Source of the DNA: a bacterium
Lineage (GTDB): Bacteria > SZUA-79 > Acidulodesulfobacterales > Acidulodesulfobacteraceae
Reading direction: 5' to 3'
Assembly (NCBI GenBank): GCA_021800745.1
Contig: JAJYYS010000029.1
Coordinates: 1 to 13,601 of the forward strand
DNA: 13,601 bases
Shown here: piece by piece, positions 1-7,972 of the stretch
Position numbering within the stretch: the stretch's first letter is position 1
Layout: each line of letters begins with the position of its first letter
The notes under the pieces: model-generated
Told to the model about the DNA's origin: nothing
The model's database searches: none
The model's input: the letters and a program-made list of their open reading frames with translations, nothing else
Translations under genes and position numbers: made by a program

Positions 1-732
1 GGCAGCATTTTTTACCAATCTTATATAAAATTTTTCATTTAAAGGCGAATTGCCGGGAAATACTTTAAAAGGTCCGCCGTAATATCGTATATTAGATACG
101 ATAATCTCTTTTGCATTGTGTTTAACGTAAATCCCTCCCTGCTCTTTACCGTTTTCCGCCTGCACGCCGTCCACTGCTATCTCTAAAGATAAGTCGCAAA
201 ATTTATAATTTTTAGCCAGTTTAATTATATTGAATATGTAGCTGATATATTTTATAAAATTGTTATATATTCTTTTCTTATTTTTTCGTATTTTCTCTTC
301 CATGCTTTTAACTATAAAAGCGTCTAACCCGATGCCCGTCATGGCGAAAAAAAACCTATCGTTAGCTTTTCCCAGATTTATTTTAACCGGTTTATATTTA
401 TGAATAATTTCATTAAGCGCTTTCCCAAGGAGATAAGGCGTTTTGTTTTCCAAAGCAAAAAGATTAACCGTTCCCATCGGCAAATGGGCAATCGGAATAT
501 CCGTAAAGACTAAATTGTTTATAACATAATTTAAACTTCCGTCGCCTCCCGCTACTAAAACCGTATCGTAAAAATTTACGATACTTTCCCTTACGATACA
601 ATTTTCGATTATATTTAACGTATCGGTTAAGATATTTCTATATTTGAAAAAATTTAAAATATAGGAAAGTTTTTTTTCGGAAAAACGTCCCGACTTAGGA
701 TTGTAAATAATTAATATTTTATTGAAATTCAT
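1..732 (-). CDS. Diacylglycerol kinase family lipid kinase (partial, C-terminus off the window)
   Basis: Read on the minus strand from ATG at 732-730, the frame stays open for 244 codons to the window edge, so only the C-terminal part (perhaps 50-60 residues, from usual family length) is missing. The product should phosphorylate a lipid such as diacylglycerol with ATP at the inner membrane face, as in the DagK/YegS group. Visible motifs are NPKSG at residues 11-15, the nucleotide-binding GGDGSLN at 62-68, PMGTVN at 85-90 and GIGLDA at 133-138. The usual GTxND reads GTVNL here, with Leu in place of the frequent Asp, a variation also seen in family members. No clear Shine-Dalgarno precedes the ATG. 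The gene is divergent from the operon starting at 847. The family is secure; the lipid substrate (diacylglycerol, phosphatidylglycerol or a sphingoid-like base) cannot be told from the sequence. Confidence 0.88.
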   Translation of the reverse strand, partial: MNFNKILIIYNPKSGRFSEKKLSYILNFFKYRNILTDTLNIIENCIVRESIVNFYDTVLVAGGDGSLNYVINNLVFTDIPIAHLPMGTVNLFALENKTPYLLGKALNEIIHKYKPVKINLGKANDRFFFAMTGIGLDAFIVKSMEEKIRKNKKRIYNNFIKYISYIFNIIKLAKNYKFCDLSLEIAVDGVQAENGKEQGGIYVKHNAKEIIVSNIRYYGGPFKVFPGNSPLNEKFYIRLVKNAA

Positions 733-740
733 CTTAATTA

Positions 741-769
741 ATTTTAATAAATATAAAAATTATTTGCAA
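741..769 (-). promoter_or_regulatory. Possible promoter of the lipid kinase gene
   Basis: On the minus strand TTGCAA (769-764) and TAAAAT (746-741) are separated by 17 nt. The predicted start of transcription would fall within a few bases of the ATG at 732, giving an almost leaderless mRNA, which fits the lack of a Shine-Dalgarno. The region is so AT-rich that -10-like hexamers arise by chance, so this is weak. Confidence 0.25.
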
Positions 770-779
770 TGCTCTTAAT

Positions 780-808
780 TTGACTTTACCGCAACGCTTT
801 ATTATAAT
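780..808 (+). promoter_or_regulatory. Sigma-70-type promoter of the 847-7972 operon
   Basis: TTGACT at 780-785 (five of six consensus bases) and a perfect TATAAT at 803-808 are separated by exactly 17 nt. Transcription would begin near 815, leaving a leader of about 30 nt that carries AAGGAG at 836-841, five bases before the ATG at 847. A second TATAAT at 819-824 has no good -35 partner. This is the best promoter in the window and the only strong one ahead of the seven-gene run. Confidence 0.75.
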
Positions 809-846
809 GTAATTGAATTATAATAATCATACAATAAGGAGTTTAT

Positions 847-2076
847 ATGCATCACACAAATACGGGCATAGCAGGCAAAAAGGTTTATATACCATATATG
901 TCCGATGCCGCCTACGCTTTAAGCGCAGCGTTCAGAAGATGCGGAGTAGATTCCGCTGTTATGGACGAGCCGGATGAATCGACTCTTGATTTTGGACTTA
1001 AATTTACAAACGGGAACGAATGTATGCCCTGCTTCGTGACCACCGGAGATATTATTAAAGTTATAGAAAAACCTGATTTCGACGCCAAAAAATCCGCATT
1101 TTTTATGCCGACTTCTCCCGGTCCTTGCAAATTCGGCCAGTACAACAGGCTTCACGAAATGGTGTTGGATAATCTCGGTTATAACGAAGTTGAGTTTCTG
1201 GTTCCAAGCGCTAAAAAATCTTATACCGATTTTATAGGCGATAAAGCCACTCTTTTTAGAAGGGTTGCATGGCAGGGTTGCGTTGCGGTAGATACTTTGG
1301 AAAAGGCCCTTTACAGGATTAGGCCTTACGAAATCACTAAGGGAGACGCTGTTTCCGTTTATAGGGAATGCATAAATCTTGTGGTCGATGCAACCGAGAA
1401 CGGTAAAGATATTTACGATACTATGGATATATGCGCCAAAAAGTTTGGGAAAATACATAGAAAAGACGAATTAAGACCACTTATAGGCGTGGTAGGCGAA
1501 ATATTTTTAAGATTAAACAAGTTTACAAACAATTTTACGATAGAAAAGGTCGAAGCGCTTGGGGGCGAGGTTTCCGTCGTTCCTACATACAAGTGGATAA
1601 CCTTTACTACTTATGAATATGCCGTAAACGCTTTCAGGAGCAGAAAAGTAAAAGATATATTTTTAAGTTTCCTCGTAAACTATTATCAAAGAAAAGATGA
1701 AACAAGCATGTTCAAGCCTTTTAAAAAATTGCTTAGAAACCATAGAGAAACAAGCATAAAAGAAATACTTTCTTATTCCAGAAAATATCTCGATTTATCT
1801 TTGGGCGGAGAGGCGATTCTTACCGTGGGCGAATCGGTAGATTTTGCAAAAAAAGGGTGTTCGGGAGTAATAAGCATCCATCCTTTTCACTGCATGCCGG
1901 GTTCAATCGTACAAATAGTTGCAAAAAAATTCAGGGAAGACCTTAATAATTTTCCATGGATAAATTTATGGTTTGACGGTCAGGAAAGTACTAATTTAAT
2001 GCTAAGGCTGGAGGCTTTTATGCATCAAGCGAGGCAATGGAAGGGGGTTAAAAATGACTTTCCTGAAGCTGCGTAA
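847..2076 (+). CDS. Acyl-CoA dehydratase activase-related protein (COG3581-like), stand-alone
   Basis: The 409-residue product resembles the part of large CoA-dehydratase activator proteins that follows the ATPase domains, a region related in fold to 2-hydroxyacyl-CoA dehydratase subunits. Motifs recognised from that family are ECMPC at residues 58-62, followed by TTGD; SPGPCKFGQYN near 90-100; VGEIFLRLN in the middle; and HPFHCMPGS near 345-352 followed by FDGQESTN. Cys59, Cys62, Cys94 and Cys349 are candidate iron-sulfur ligands by analogy with the dehydratases; that role is inferred. No N-terminal ASKHA ATPase domain is present and no ATPase partner gene lies in the window, so this is only one component of any such system. 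It heads an operon, has a good Shine-Dalgarno (AAGGAG, 836-841), and its 3' end overlaps the HtrA gene by 23 bp. The family assignment is firm; the biochemical role is unknown. Confidence 0.82.
   Translation: MHHTNTGIAGKKVYIPYMSDAAYALSAAFRRCGVDSAVMDEPDESTLDFGLKFTNGNECMPCFVTTGDIIKVIEKPDFDAKKSAFFMPTSPGPCKFGQYNRLHEMVLDNLGYNEVEFLVPSAKKSYTDFIGDKATLFRRVAWQGCVAVDTLEKALYRIRPYEITKGDAVSVYRECINLVVDATENGKDIYDTMDICAKKFGKIHRKDELRPLIGVVGEIFLRLNKFTNNFTIEKVEALGGEVSVVPTYKWITFTTYEYAVNAFRSRKVKDIFLSFLVNYYQRKDETSMFKPFKKLLRNHRETSIKEILSYSRKYLDLSLGGEAILTVGESVDFAKKGCSGVISIHPFHCMPGSIVQIVAKKFREDLNNFPWINLWFDGQESTNLMLRLEAFMHQARQWKGVKNDFPEAA
2041..2047 (+). promoter_or_regulatory. Ribosome binding site for the HtrA gene, inside the upstream gene
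   Basis: AAGGGGG lies six bases before the ATG at 2054, within the last codons of the activase-related gene. It supports a start that overlaps the upstream frame by 23 bp, and suggests translational coupling of the two genes. Confidence 0.65.
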
Positions 2077-3157
2077 AGATATATTTTTAATTTTGTTTTT
2101 TTGTTTTTTAACGGCGGCGGCCTGCGTTTTATTCATTAAACGGTCTTCAGCAGATAATTATAATTACAATGAAAGCGGAAGCGGGTCTATCGTAGAACGG
2201 CTTTTTAACGAACTTAAACCCGGTGTAGTCCACATAGAAGTTTTAGGATATGCGCGCCTTAAAAACGGCGCTATAATGCCTGAAGAAGATATAGGAACCG
2301 GATTTTTCATAAATAAAAACGGAGACATACTTACAAATTTTCACGTCATAGGAAATGCAGGCAAAATTTACGTAAGTTTTTTGAAATATAAAGATATAAA
2401 GGCAAGCATTATAGGAACCGACCCGATGTCCGATATAGCCGTTATTCATATAAACCCCGGCGGCAGAACGATAACTCCGTTAACTATGGGCGATTCCGCC
2501 GGTTTAAGGGTAGGCGAAAGGGTTGTAGCCGTCGGCAATCCTTATAACCTTTATCAAACTGTTACCACCGGAATTATAAGCGGTCTAAAAAGGTCGCTGT
2601 TTTTCCCTTCCGCAAGATTTTACGGGAACATAATACAGACGGATGCGGCTATCAACCCGGGAAACTCCGGCGGACCTCTTGTTGACTATAACGGGCATGT
2701 TATCGGCATAAATACGGCAAAACTTGCAAATAATGCCCAAAATATCGGATTTGCAATTCCTATTAATCTTGCAAAAAGAAACATACCCGAACTGATTAAA
2801 TACGGAAGAGTGATAAGGCCGTGGCTCGGCATAGAAGCTATAAAGCTCACGGAAAGCCTTTCCACTCTTCTCGGAATCAAGTATGTCACAAAGGGACTTT
2901 TAATCGAAAAAGTTTTCCCCGACAGTCCTGCATATAAGGCGGGTCTTGTTGCGGGCAACAGATTGATAGCGATGAAAAATATTAATTATATAATAGGCGG
3001 AGATATTGTGACGAGATTTAACAATAAAAAGGTCAATTCGTTTTCCCGCCTTGAAGAGTTGATAAGTACATTTTTACCCGGTCAGATTATTATCCTTAAA
3101 GTTCATAGGGGCAGGACGGTAAAATTCGTTAAAGTCAGATTATCTAGAATGCCTTGA
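2054..3157 (+). CDS. HtrA/DegS-like trypsin-fold serine protease with one PDZ domain
   Basis: The 367-residue product is an envelope serine protease of the S1C (HtrA/Deg) family. A hydrophobic stretch at residues 10-28 after a basic N-terminus is a signal anchor or uncleaved signal, so the protease domain should face the periplasm. The catalytic triad is visible: His97 in TNFHVIG, Asp127 in SDIAV and Ser205 in NPGNSGGPL. A single PDZ domain occupies about 257-365, with carboxylate-binding GLLIEKV near 281-287 and GGDIV near 315. Length and single PDZ resemble DegS more than the two-PDZ DegP, so a sensory or regulated protease acting on misfolded envelope proteins is possible. The start is fixed by AAGGGGG at 2041-2047. 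It overlaps the upstream activase-related gene by 23 bp, an unusual partner. The intact triad implies an active protease; the substrate is unknown. Confidence 0.93.
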   Translation: MTFLKLRKDIFLILFFCFLTAAACVLFIKRSSADNYNYNESGSGSIVERLFNELKPGVVHIEVLGYARLKNGAIMPEEDIGTGFFINKNGDILTNFHVIGNAGKIYVSFLKYKDIKASIIGTDPMSDIAVIHINPGGRTITPLTMGDSAGLRVGERVVAVGNPYNLYQTVTTGIISGLKRSLFFPSARFYGNIIQTDAAINPGNSGGPLVDYNGHVIGINTAKLANNAQNIGFAIPINLAKRNIPELIKYGRVIRPWLGIEAIKLTESLSTLLGIKYVTKGLLIEKVFPDSPAYKAGLVAGNRLIAMKNINYIIGGDIVTRFNNKKVNSFSRLEELISTFLPGQIIILKVHRGRTVKFVKVRLSRMP

Positions 3158-3187
3158 TATAAATAAATTGCGTCAGAGGTTTTTGTT

Positions 3188-3823
3188 ATGTTTTTAACGG
3201 AAAAAAAAGATATAAAGGAAATAGACGAGGCGTTAAGCAGATATAAGAAAATAGGGATTATAGGCTGCGCTTCCTGCGCTTCCGTCTGTTTGACCGGCGG
3301 CAGCAAAGAAGTCAGGGAAATGGAAAAGCATCTGGCGGCTTCCGGAAAAGAGGTTACGTTTACGATTTCGATAGACGAGCCCTGCGATAAAAGAGTGTTA
3401 AAGGAGGACATCCGTTTTGTCGAAGACGAAATGGAAAGTACGGAGGCGGTTGTAGTCTTGTCATGCGGTACCGGAGTACAAACTATAGGCGAATTTATAG
3501 GAAAAAAAGTCGTAGCCGGAACGGACAGCAAATATATCGCCCAGACCGAACATATAGGCGAATATAATGCTTTATGCGGCGGATGCGACGAATGCAGACT
3601 GAATTTTACCGGCGGGGTCTGCACTATAACATTGTGCCCCAAGGGTCTGCTGAACGGTCCGTGCGAAGGACATAACGGTATCAACTGCGAGGTTTATGAA
3701 GACAAAGAATGCGTGTTTATGAAATCTTACGATTTTATGATGAAATATTCGGAAGAAGAAAATTTAAGCAAAATTTTTAATCCCAGAGATTACGGTTTAT
3801 CGGTAAAAAGAACAAAAATATAA
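3188..3823 (+). CDS. metV: MetV-like zinc-binding subunit of methylene-tetrahydrofolate reductase
   Basis: The 211-residue product matches the methylene-tetrahydrofolate reductase C-terminal (MetV) family found as a partner of MetF in acetogens and other anaerobes. It is rich in cysteine: CASCASVC at residues 27-34, Cys66, Cys93, CGGCDEC at 130-136, then the family signature around VCTITLCPKGLLNGPCEG (144-161) with Cys145, Cys150, Cys159 and Cys167. In characterised MetFV enzymes the MetV subunit binds metal and helps connect the MetF flavin to an electron donor. AGAGG ends eight bases before the ATG. The MetF-like gene follows after 22 bp, which supports a two-subunit reductase. The family is recognised with good confidence; the electron donor here is not visible. 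Confidence 0.85.
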   Translation: MFLTEKKDIKEIDEALSRYKKIGIIGCASCASVCLTGGSKEVREMEKHLAASGKEVTFTISIDEPCDKRVLKEDIRFVEDEMESTEAVVVLSCGTGVQTIGEFIGKKVVAGTDSKYIAQTEHIGEYNALCGGCDECRLNFTGGVCTITLCPKGLLNGPCEGHNGINCEVYEDKECVFMKSYDFMMKYSEEENLSKIFNPRDYGLSVKRTKI

Positions 3824-3845
3824 TCAATTTGGAAGTAAATACAAT

Positions 3846-4589
3846 ATGAGGATAATACCCCAAATCGAGACCCCCGTCAGTGAAAATTACATAAATTTTG
3901 AAGAAAATTTAATTAAGCTTTTAGGCGGAATAGAAAAATCAGGGCTTAATAATCAAAATACGGGGCAGGATTTACCCCGGATAATTCTCGAACAGAATTT
4001 TGGGGTCAACGGATTGCTGTTATGCAAAGATTTAAAGGATAAACAAGGTAGTCTAAATATAGCCTATGCTTTTAATATGAGGGATAAAAACAGGATATCT
4101 ATTTTGTCCGATTTGATTACGCTCAAGCAGATAGGCGTTAAAGATATAATCGTATCCGAAGGCATCCATCCGCTAAAAACCGTTTTTAATGCGGCTAAGC
4201 CCGTGTACGACGTAGATATTTTAGGTATTGCTTTAATATTGAAAAGAGGCTTTATGAATTACCTCGAAGGTATAGTAGATAAAGATGAAGCGGATTTTTT
4301 TAACCTTGGCGCCGTCATTTCCGCCTCAACTGCGGTTGACGGTTTAAAGGTTAAAAAACTTATCAATATCGGGGCAGATAGATTTATTATAAATTATACC
4401 GGTAAAAACCCCGATGAAGATATAATAAAATATATAAAATCGGAAAAGAAAGAAGTTTTCCTATATGTCAAAGAATCATATATCGATAATTCACCGGAAG
4501 ATTTTATTAAAGCAAACGAGAGGCTAAACTTAGACGGCATCATAATTAAAATTACAGACGAAAAGGCAAATGTTTTTACGCGGCAATAA
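3846..4589 (+). CDS. Divergent MetF-like methylene-tetrahydrofolate reductase subunit
   Basis: The 247-residue product looks like a shortened, divergent MetF (5,10-methylene-tetrahydrofolate reductase), the TIM-barrel flavoprotein that makes methyl-tetrahydrofolate. The clearest similarity is NMRDKNRISILSD at residues 77-89, matching the MetF stretch usually read as cRDRNR..l.sD, followed by a strand like that before the conserved TGD. Here the expected TGD reads EGI (105-107), so the Asp that acts in catalysis in E. coli MetF (Asp120) appears to be missing. Glu8 in QIETP could be the usual N-terminal catalytic Glu. Later, LGAVIS (154-159) and NIGADRFIINYTG (174-186) resemble MetF's lGAvv and GAdFiqTQ regions. 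MetF proteins are usually about 280-300 residues. GGAAG lies 10 bases before the ATG. Adjacency to metV strengthens the call, but activity on folate should not be assumed. Confidence 0.62.
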   Translation: MRIIPQIETPVSENYINFEENLIKLLGGIEKSGLNNQNTGQDLPRIILEQNFGVNGLLLCKDLKDKQGSLNIAYAFNMRDKNRISILSDLITLKQIGVKDIIVSEGIHPLKTVFNAAKPVYDVDILGIALILKRGFMNYLEGIVDKDEADFFNLGAVISASTAVDGLKVKKLINIGADRFIINYTGKNPDEDIIKYIKSEKKEVFLYVKESYIDNSPEDFIKANERLNLDGIIIKITDEKANVFTRQ

Positions 4590-4612
4590 AGGCAATAGAG
4601 TAATAATTAAAA

Positions 4613-6619
4613 ATGGGAAAAAGCAATTTATTTATAAACGGAACTAAAGGCGACAAGGCTATAGTCCTCGGAAACGAAGCTATAGCGCGCGGAGCCTTAG
4701 AAGCCGGCATAGGCTATGCTTCTATGTATCCGGGAACGCCTGCCTCGGAAATCATTGCCGTCCTCGATAAAAATAAGAGAAATATCGAAAATTTATATAC
4801 CGAATTTAGCCTAAACGAACACATATCCCTTCACGGCGCCATAGGCGCTTCATGGTCCGGCATAAGGTCGCTCTGCGCTATGAAAAACGTTGGGCTTAAC
4901 GTTGCAAGCGAACCCGCCCAGTTTTTATCTTATACCGGAGTAAAAGCCGGTTTAGTGCTAGCCATAGGGTCGGATCCCGGCGCCCCAAGCAGTTCAAACG
5001 AGCAGGACGACAGATGGTACAGCCTGCATAACTATATGCCCATAATGGAACCTTCTAATATTCAAGAGGCGAAAGATTTTACAAAAGACGCCTTTGACGT
5101 CTCGGAAAAATTTTCTTTCGGCGTTGTTTTAATGGCTCCTTCCAGACTATGCCATAATGCGGGAGCGCTTTATTTCGGAGATTTAAGAGACAGAGCAGAC
5201 ATTAAAGGAAATTTTAAAAAAGATCCCGAAAATTATTTAAATCTTTTCAATATGGCTGTCAGAAACCATACTAAATATTTAGAAAGGAACGAACTCTTAA
5301 AAAAATACCTAATAGAATCAAAATTTAATAAAATTATCAACGGAAGTTCATCGAAAATCGGATTTATATCTTCAGGCATTATTTATGCCCATTTAATGGA
5401 ATCGCTGGATATTCTCGGCATTTATGACCATAAAATATTAAAGCTGGGGTTTACCTTTCCACTGTCTAATGAACTTATCGGCAGGTTTTTTGAGGGGATC
5501 GATAAAGTCGTTATAGTCGAAGAGGCGGAAGGCTTTTTGGAATTTCAGATTAAAAAGATCGCTTACGAATTAGGGTTTAAGGGTGAAATTCACGGGAAAG
5601 ATTTCTTTAAACAGACCGGAGAATTGACGATAGACGATGTTATCAGCGGGGTAAGTAGATTTCTCGAAAAACCCCTTCCGGTTTTTTTTGATTCCGCCGT
5701 CAAAACAAATAAAGAATTGCAGGATAAACTGCCGCAGAGGTCTGGAACTTTTTGTATAGGCTGTCCTCACCGCGCGACTTTTTATTCTATTCTTAAAGCG
5801 GTCGGTTTTTCGAATACCGAAGGGAAAGAAAGAGACGTAGTTATCGCGGGCGATATAGGATGTTATACCTTAGGTCTTCTCCCGCCGTATAACGCCATGG
5901 ATTTTCTTACTTGTATGAACGCGGGTCTGGGTATAGGGCAGGCAATAAGTATTTTTGACAAGAATAAAAAAGTTATAGCCCTTGTCGGCGATTCTACTTT
6001 TTATCATTCGGGGATTCCCGTTCTGCTTAATGCGGTCCAAAACGGCGCCGATATCCTCTATATTATTCTCGACAACAGCTGGACTGCTATGACGGGACAT
6101 CAAAGGACGCCTTCTACACAGAAAGACATAGACGGCAAGCCATCCCCAAATGCTTTAAATTTGAAAGATTTAATAAAATCCCTCGGCGTTTCTTACGTAA
6201 AAAGTCTTGACCCCAACAGCGTAAAAAGATTTGCGTCCCAGATTAAAAGCGCTTTGAAAGAACCGGGAGTGAAAGTATTGATTGCTAAAAGGGAGTGTAT
6301 TCTGCAGGAAGCAAGAAGAAGTAAAATTTTAAATAAAAATGGGGCTGGATTTGGGGAAACGGGCGAATCTTTATACGAGATTCAAAAATCGCGATGCGTA
6401 AAATGCAACGAATGTTTCGTCGAACTTGCATGTCCCGCTATTATTTTAAAGAAAGACGAAGAAACGGATAACGATTATTACTATATAGATACTGCTTCCT
6501 GCGTAAAATGCGGCGTCTGCTATGAAATATGTCCGAACAGCGCTATACGCAAAGTTGAATTTGATTTAAAAACGGAATTTAAATTAAGCGGGAAAAATTT
6601 AATTTATGAAAAAATTTAA
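4613..6619 (+). CDS. iorA: Indolepyruvate ferredoxin oxidoreductase alpha subunit (IorA)
   Basis: The 668-residue product is the large subunit of a thiamine-diphosphate 2-oxoacid:ferredoxin oxidoreductase that decarboxylates indolepyruvate or related aryl 2-oxoacids to the acyl-CoA, reducing ferredoxin. The N-terminal domain has LGNEAIARGALEAG (19-32) and the YPGTPASEI motif (39-47). CIGCPHR at 381-387 precedes the thiamine-binding domain, whose motif runs from GDSTF (459-463) to N488 in LDNSW. Two ferredoxin-type 4Fe-4S motifs close the protein: Cys595, 598, 601 and 607, then Cys630, 633, 636 and 640. The length is slightly above that of many IorA proteins, partly from a tail after the second cluster. 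The Shine-Dalgarno is weak, but the start fits the conserved N-terminus. It overlaps iorB by 14 bp. The family is certain; the preferred oxoacid is inferred. Confidence 0.94.
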   Translation: MGKSNLFINGTKGDKAIVLGNEAIARGALEAGIGYASMYPGTPASEIIAVLDKNKRNIENLYTEFSLNEHISLHGAIGASWSGIRSLCAMKNVGLNVASEPAQFLSYTGVKAGLVLAIGSDPGAPSSSNEQDDRWYSLHNYMPIMEPSNIQEAKDFTKDAFDVSEKFSFGVVLMAPSRLCHNAGALYFGDLRDRADIKGNFKKDPENYLNLFNMAVRNHTKYLERNELLKKYLIESKFNKIINGSSSKIGFISSGIIYAHLMESLDILGIYDHKILKLGFTFPLSNELIGRFFEGIDKVVIVEEAEGFLEFQIKKIAYELGFKGEIHGKDFFKQTGELTIDDVISGVSRFLEKPLPVFFDSAVKTNKELQDKLPQRSGTFCIGCPHRATFYSILKAVGFSNTEGKERDVVIAGDIGCYTLGLLPPYNAMDFLTCMNAGLGIGQAISIFDKNKKVIALVGDSTFYHSGIPVLLNAVQNGADILYIILDNSWTAMTGHQRTPSTQKDIDGKPSPNALNLKDLIKSLGVSYVKSLDPNSVKRFASQIKSALKEPGVKVLIAKRECILQEARRSKILNKNGAGFGETGESLYEIQKSRCVKCNECFVELACPAIILKKDEETDNDYYYIDTASCVKCGVCYEICPNSAIRKVEFDLKTEFKLSGKNLIYEKI

Positions 6620-7223
6620 TATTGCAATAGTAGGTCTCGGCGGACAGGGCATTATAACAATGGGAACTGTAATGAAAAATGCCGCATTAAGTTCGGATTT
6701 GCAGGACGTGTCCGGTTCCGAAAGAAGAGGCGGCGCCCAGAGGGAAGGTTATGTCGAAACTTTCGTAAAATATATATTTTACGAAAACGAATCCGAAATG
6801 AAAGACCCTAGAAAAAGTATGCATTCTCCGATGATAGAATCGGGAGGGGCAGATGCGCTTATATCGTTGGAGCCCTTAGAAACATTGAGGGGAGCCTGTT
6901 ATCTAAATAAAAATTCAATAGTAATTTTCAATAAAACTCCATATATTCCGATAAGCGTCAGAATGGGGCAGACCTCATATCCGGAAATTTCTTTTATCGT
7001 TTCTGAGTTAAGGAGAATAACCGAAAATATATTTTTTTACGATTTTGATGCGATTTCGATAGAAAATTTTAATTCGCTTACCCAAAAAAATATAATCGCG
7101 TTAGGCGCCCTCTTTGCAAAGGCCGATATTCCTATAGATGTTACCGCTATAGAAAATATCCTGAGGACGGGGAAAGGCGCCGAGAATAATTTAAAAGCAT
7201 TTAAATTAGGCTTAAAATTGTGA
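6606..7223 (+). CDS. iorB: Indolepyruvate ferredoxin oxidoreductase beta subunit (IorB)
   Basis: The 205-residue product is the gamma-type domain of 2-oxoacid:ferredoxin oxidoreductases, encoded as a separate small subunit that pairs with IorA. The N-terminal IVGLGGQGIIT (8-18) and the GSERRGGAQREGYV segment (37-50), equivalent to the family's RGG motif, are clear. The gene begins inside the end of iorA (14-bp overlap), which suggests coupled translation and equal subunit supply. Its own TGA overlaps the next gene's GTG start. The length is normal for IorB. Confidence 0.92.
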   Translation: MKKFNIAIVGLGGQGIITMGTVMKNAALSSDLQDVSGSERRGGAQREGYVETFVKYIFYENESEMKDPRKSMHSPMIESGGADALISLEPLETLRGACYLNKNSIVIFNKTPYIPISVRMGQTSYPEISFIVSELRRITENIFFYDFDAISIENFNSLTQKNIIALGALFAKADIPIDVTAIENILRTGKGAENNLKAFKLGLKL

Positions 7224-7972
7224 AAGAAATCGAATTAAAACAATTTCTTGAAGATATAAAATTTTTCATTATCGACAATCAAGAAAGTTTTACGGTAATG
7301 TCTGCCGCTTACGACGAAAAAACTTCAATAAAATTAAAAAATTATATGAACGATAAAACCGAATTTCAAGTTAAAGCCGATAACGAAGCCGAAACGGGTT
7401 CAGAGGCTTCGAAACCGGACAGGTTAAAATTTTTAAAGGACGTGAAAGTAAACGAGTGCGTAAAGTGCAGGTTAAGCATTGCGCGAAAGCAGATAGTTTT
7501 TGGAGAAGGCAGTCCTGAAAGCAGGCTAATGTTTATAGGAGAAGCTCCCGGCGCCGAAGAAGACAATACCGGAAGACCTTTTGTGGGCAGAGCGGGACAG
7601 CTCTTAACAAAAATAATCGAATCCATAAATCTAAAAAGAGAAGACGTTTATATCGCGAATATAATAAAATGCAGACCTCCCGAAAATAGAAACCCTATGG
7701 AAGATGAAATCGCCTTGTGCTCTCCATTTCTCGAAGAACAGATTTCAATAATCAAACCGGAGATAATTTGCACGCTGGGAAAATTTGCTACCGAATTTAT
7801 TATTGGAAACGATAAAGGCGCAATATCTTCGGTAAGAGGGAAAGAGTTTAATTACAAAGGCGTAACCGTAATACCTACCTATCATCCTTCATATTTATTA
7901 AGAAATCCGAACGCAAAAAAAGAAACATGGGAAGATATGAAAAAAATAAGAGGATTATATTTTAAAAATTAA
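7220..7972 (+). CDS. Family 4 uracil-DNA glycosylase with an iron-sulfur cluster
   Basis: The 250-residue product is a family 4 (Udg-a type) uracil-DNA glycosylase that removes uracil arising from cytosine deamination in DNA. The four cluster cysteines are Cys80, Cys83, Cys151 in KCRPPENRNP and Cys167 in CSPF. Catalytic motif A reads GEAPGAEED (107-115) and motif B reads HPSYLLR (222-228). The start is GTG at 7220, sharing GTGA with the iorB stop. The first residues, including LEDIKFF, resemble the leucine-rich N-terminal helix of longer family members, which supports this start over the ATG near 7298. About 70 residues precede the cluster domain. No obvious link to the oxidoreductase genes is known to me; joint transcription may be only positional. 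Confidence 0.93.
   Translation: MKEIELKQFLEDIKFFIIDNQESFTVMSAAYDEKTSIKLKNYMNDKTEFQVKADNEAETGSEASKPDRLKFLKDVKVNECVKCRLSIARKQIVFGEGSPESRLMFIGEAPGAEEDNTGRPFVGRAGQLLTKIIESINLKREDVYIANIIKCRPPENRNPMEDEIALCSPFLEEQISIIKPEIICTLGKFATEFIIGNDKGAISSVRGKEFNYKGVTVIPTYHPSYLLRNPNAKKETWEDMKKIRGLYFKN

Noticed and set aside
919..1458. Antisense open frame of 179 codons opposite the activase-related gene.
   Set aside because: It is a shadow of a conserved plus-strand gene, with no independent start signal or domain.
3103..3684. Antisense open frame of 193 codons opposite metV.
   Set aside because: The opposite strand encodes a clear cysteine-motif protein; the antisense product is low-complexity in Ser, Pro and Ile and matches nothing I recognise.
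5667..5689. Inverted repeat AAAAACC / GGTTTTT with a six-base loop followed by a T-run, resembling an intrinsic terminator.
   Set aside because: It lies mid-frame in iorA, has only two G-C pairs in the stem, and would stop transcription inside an intact, translated gene.
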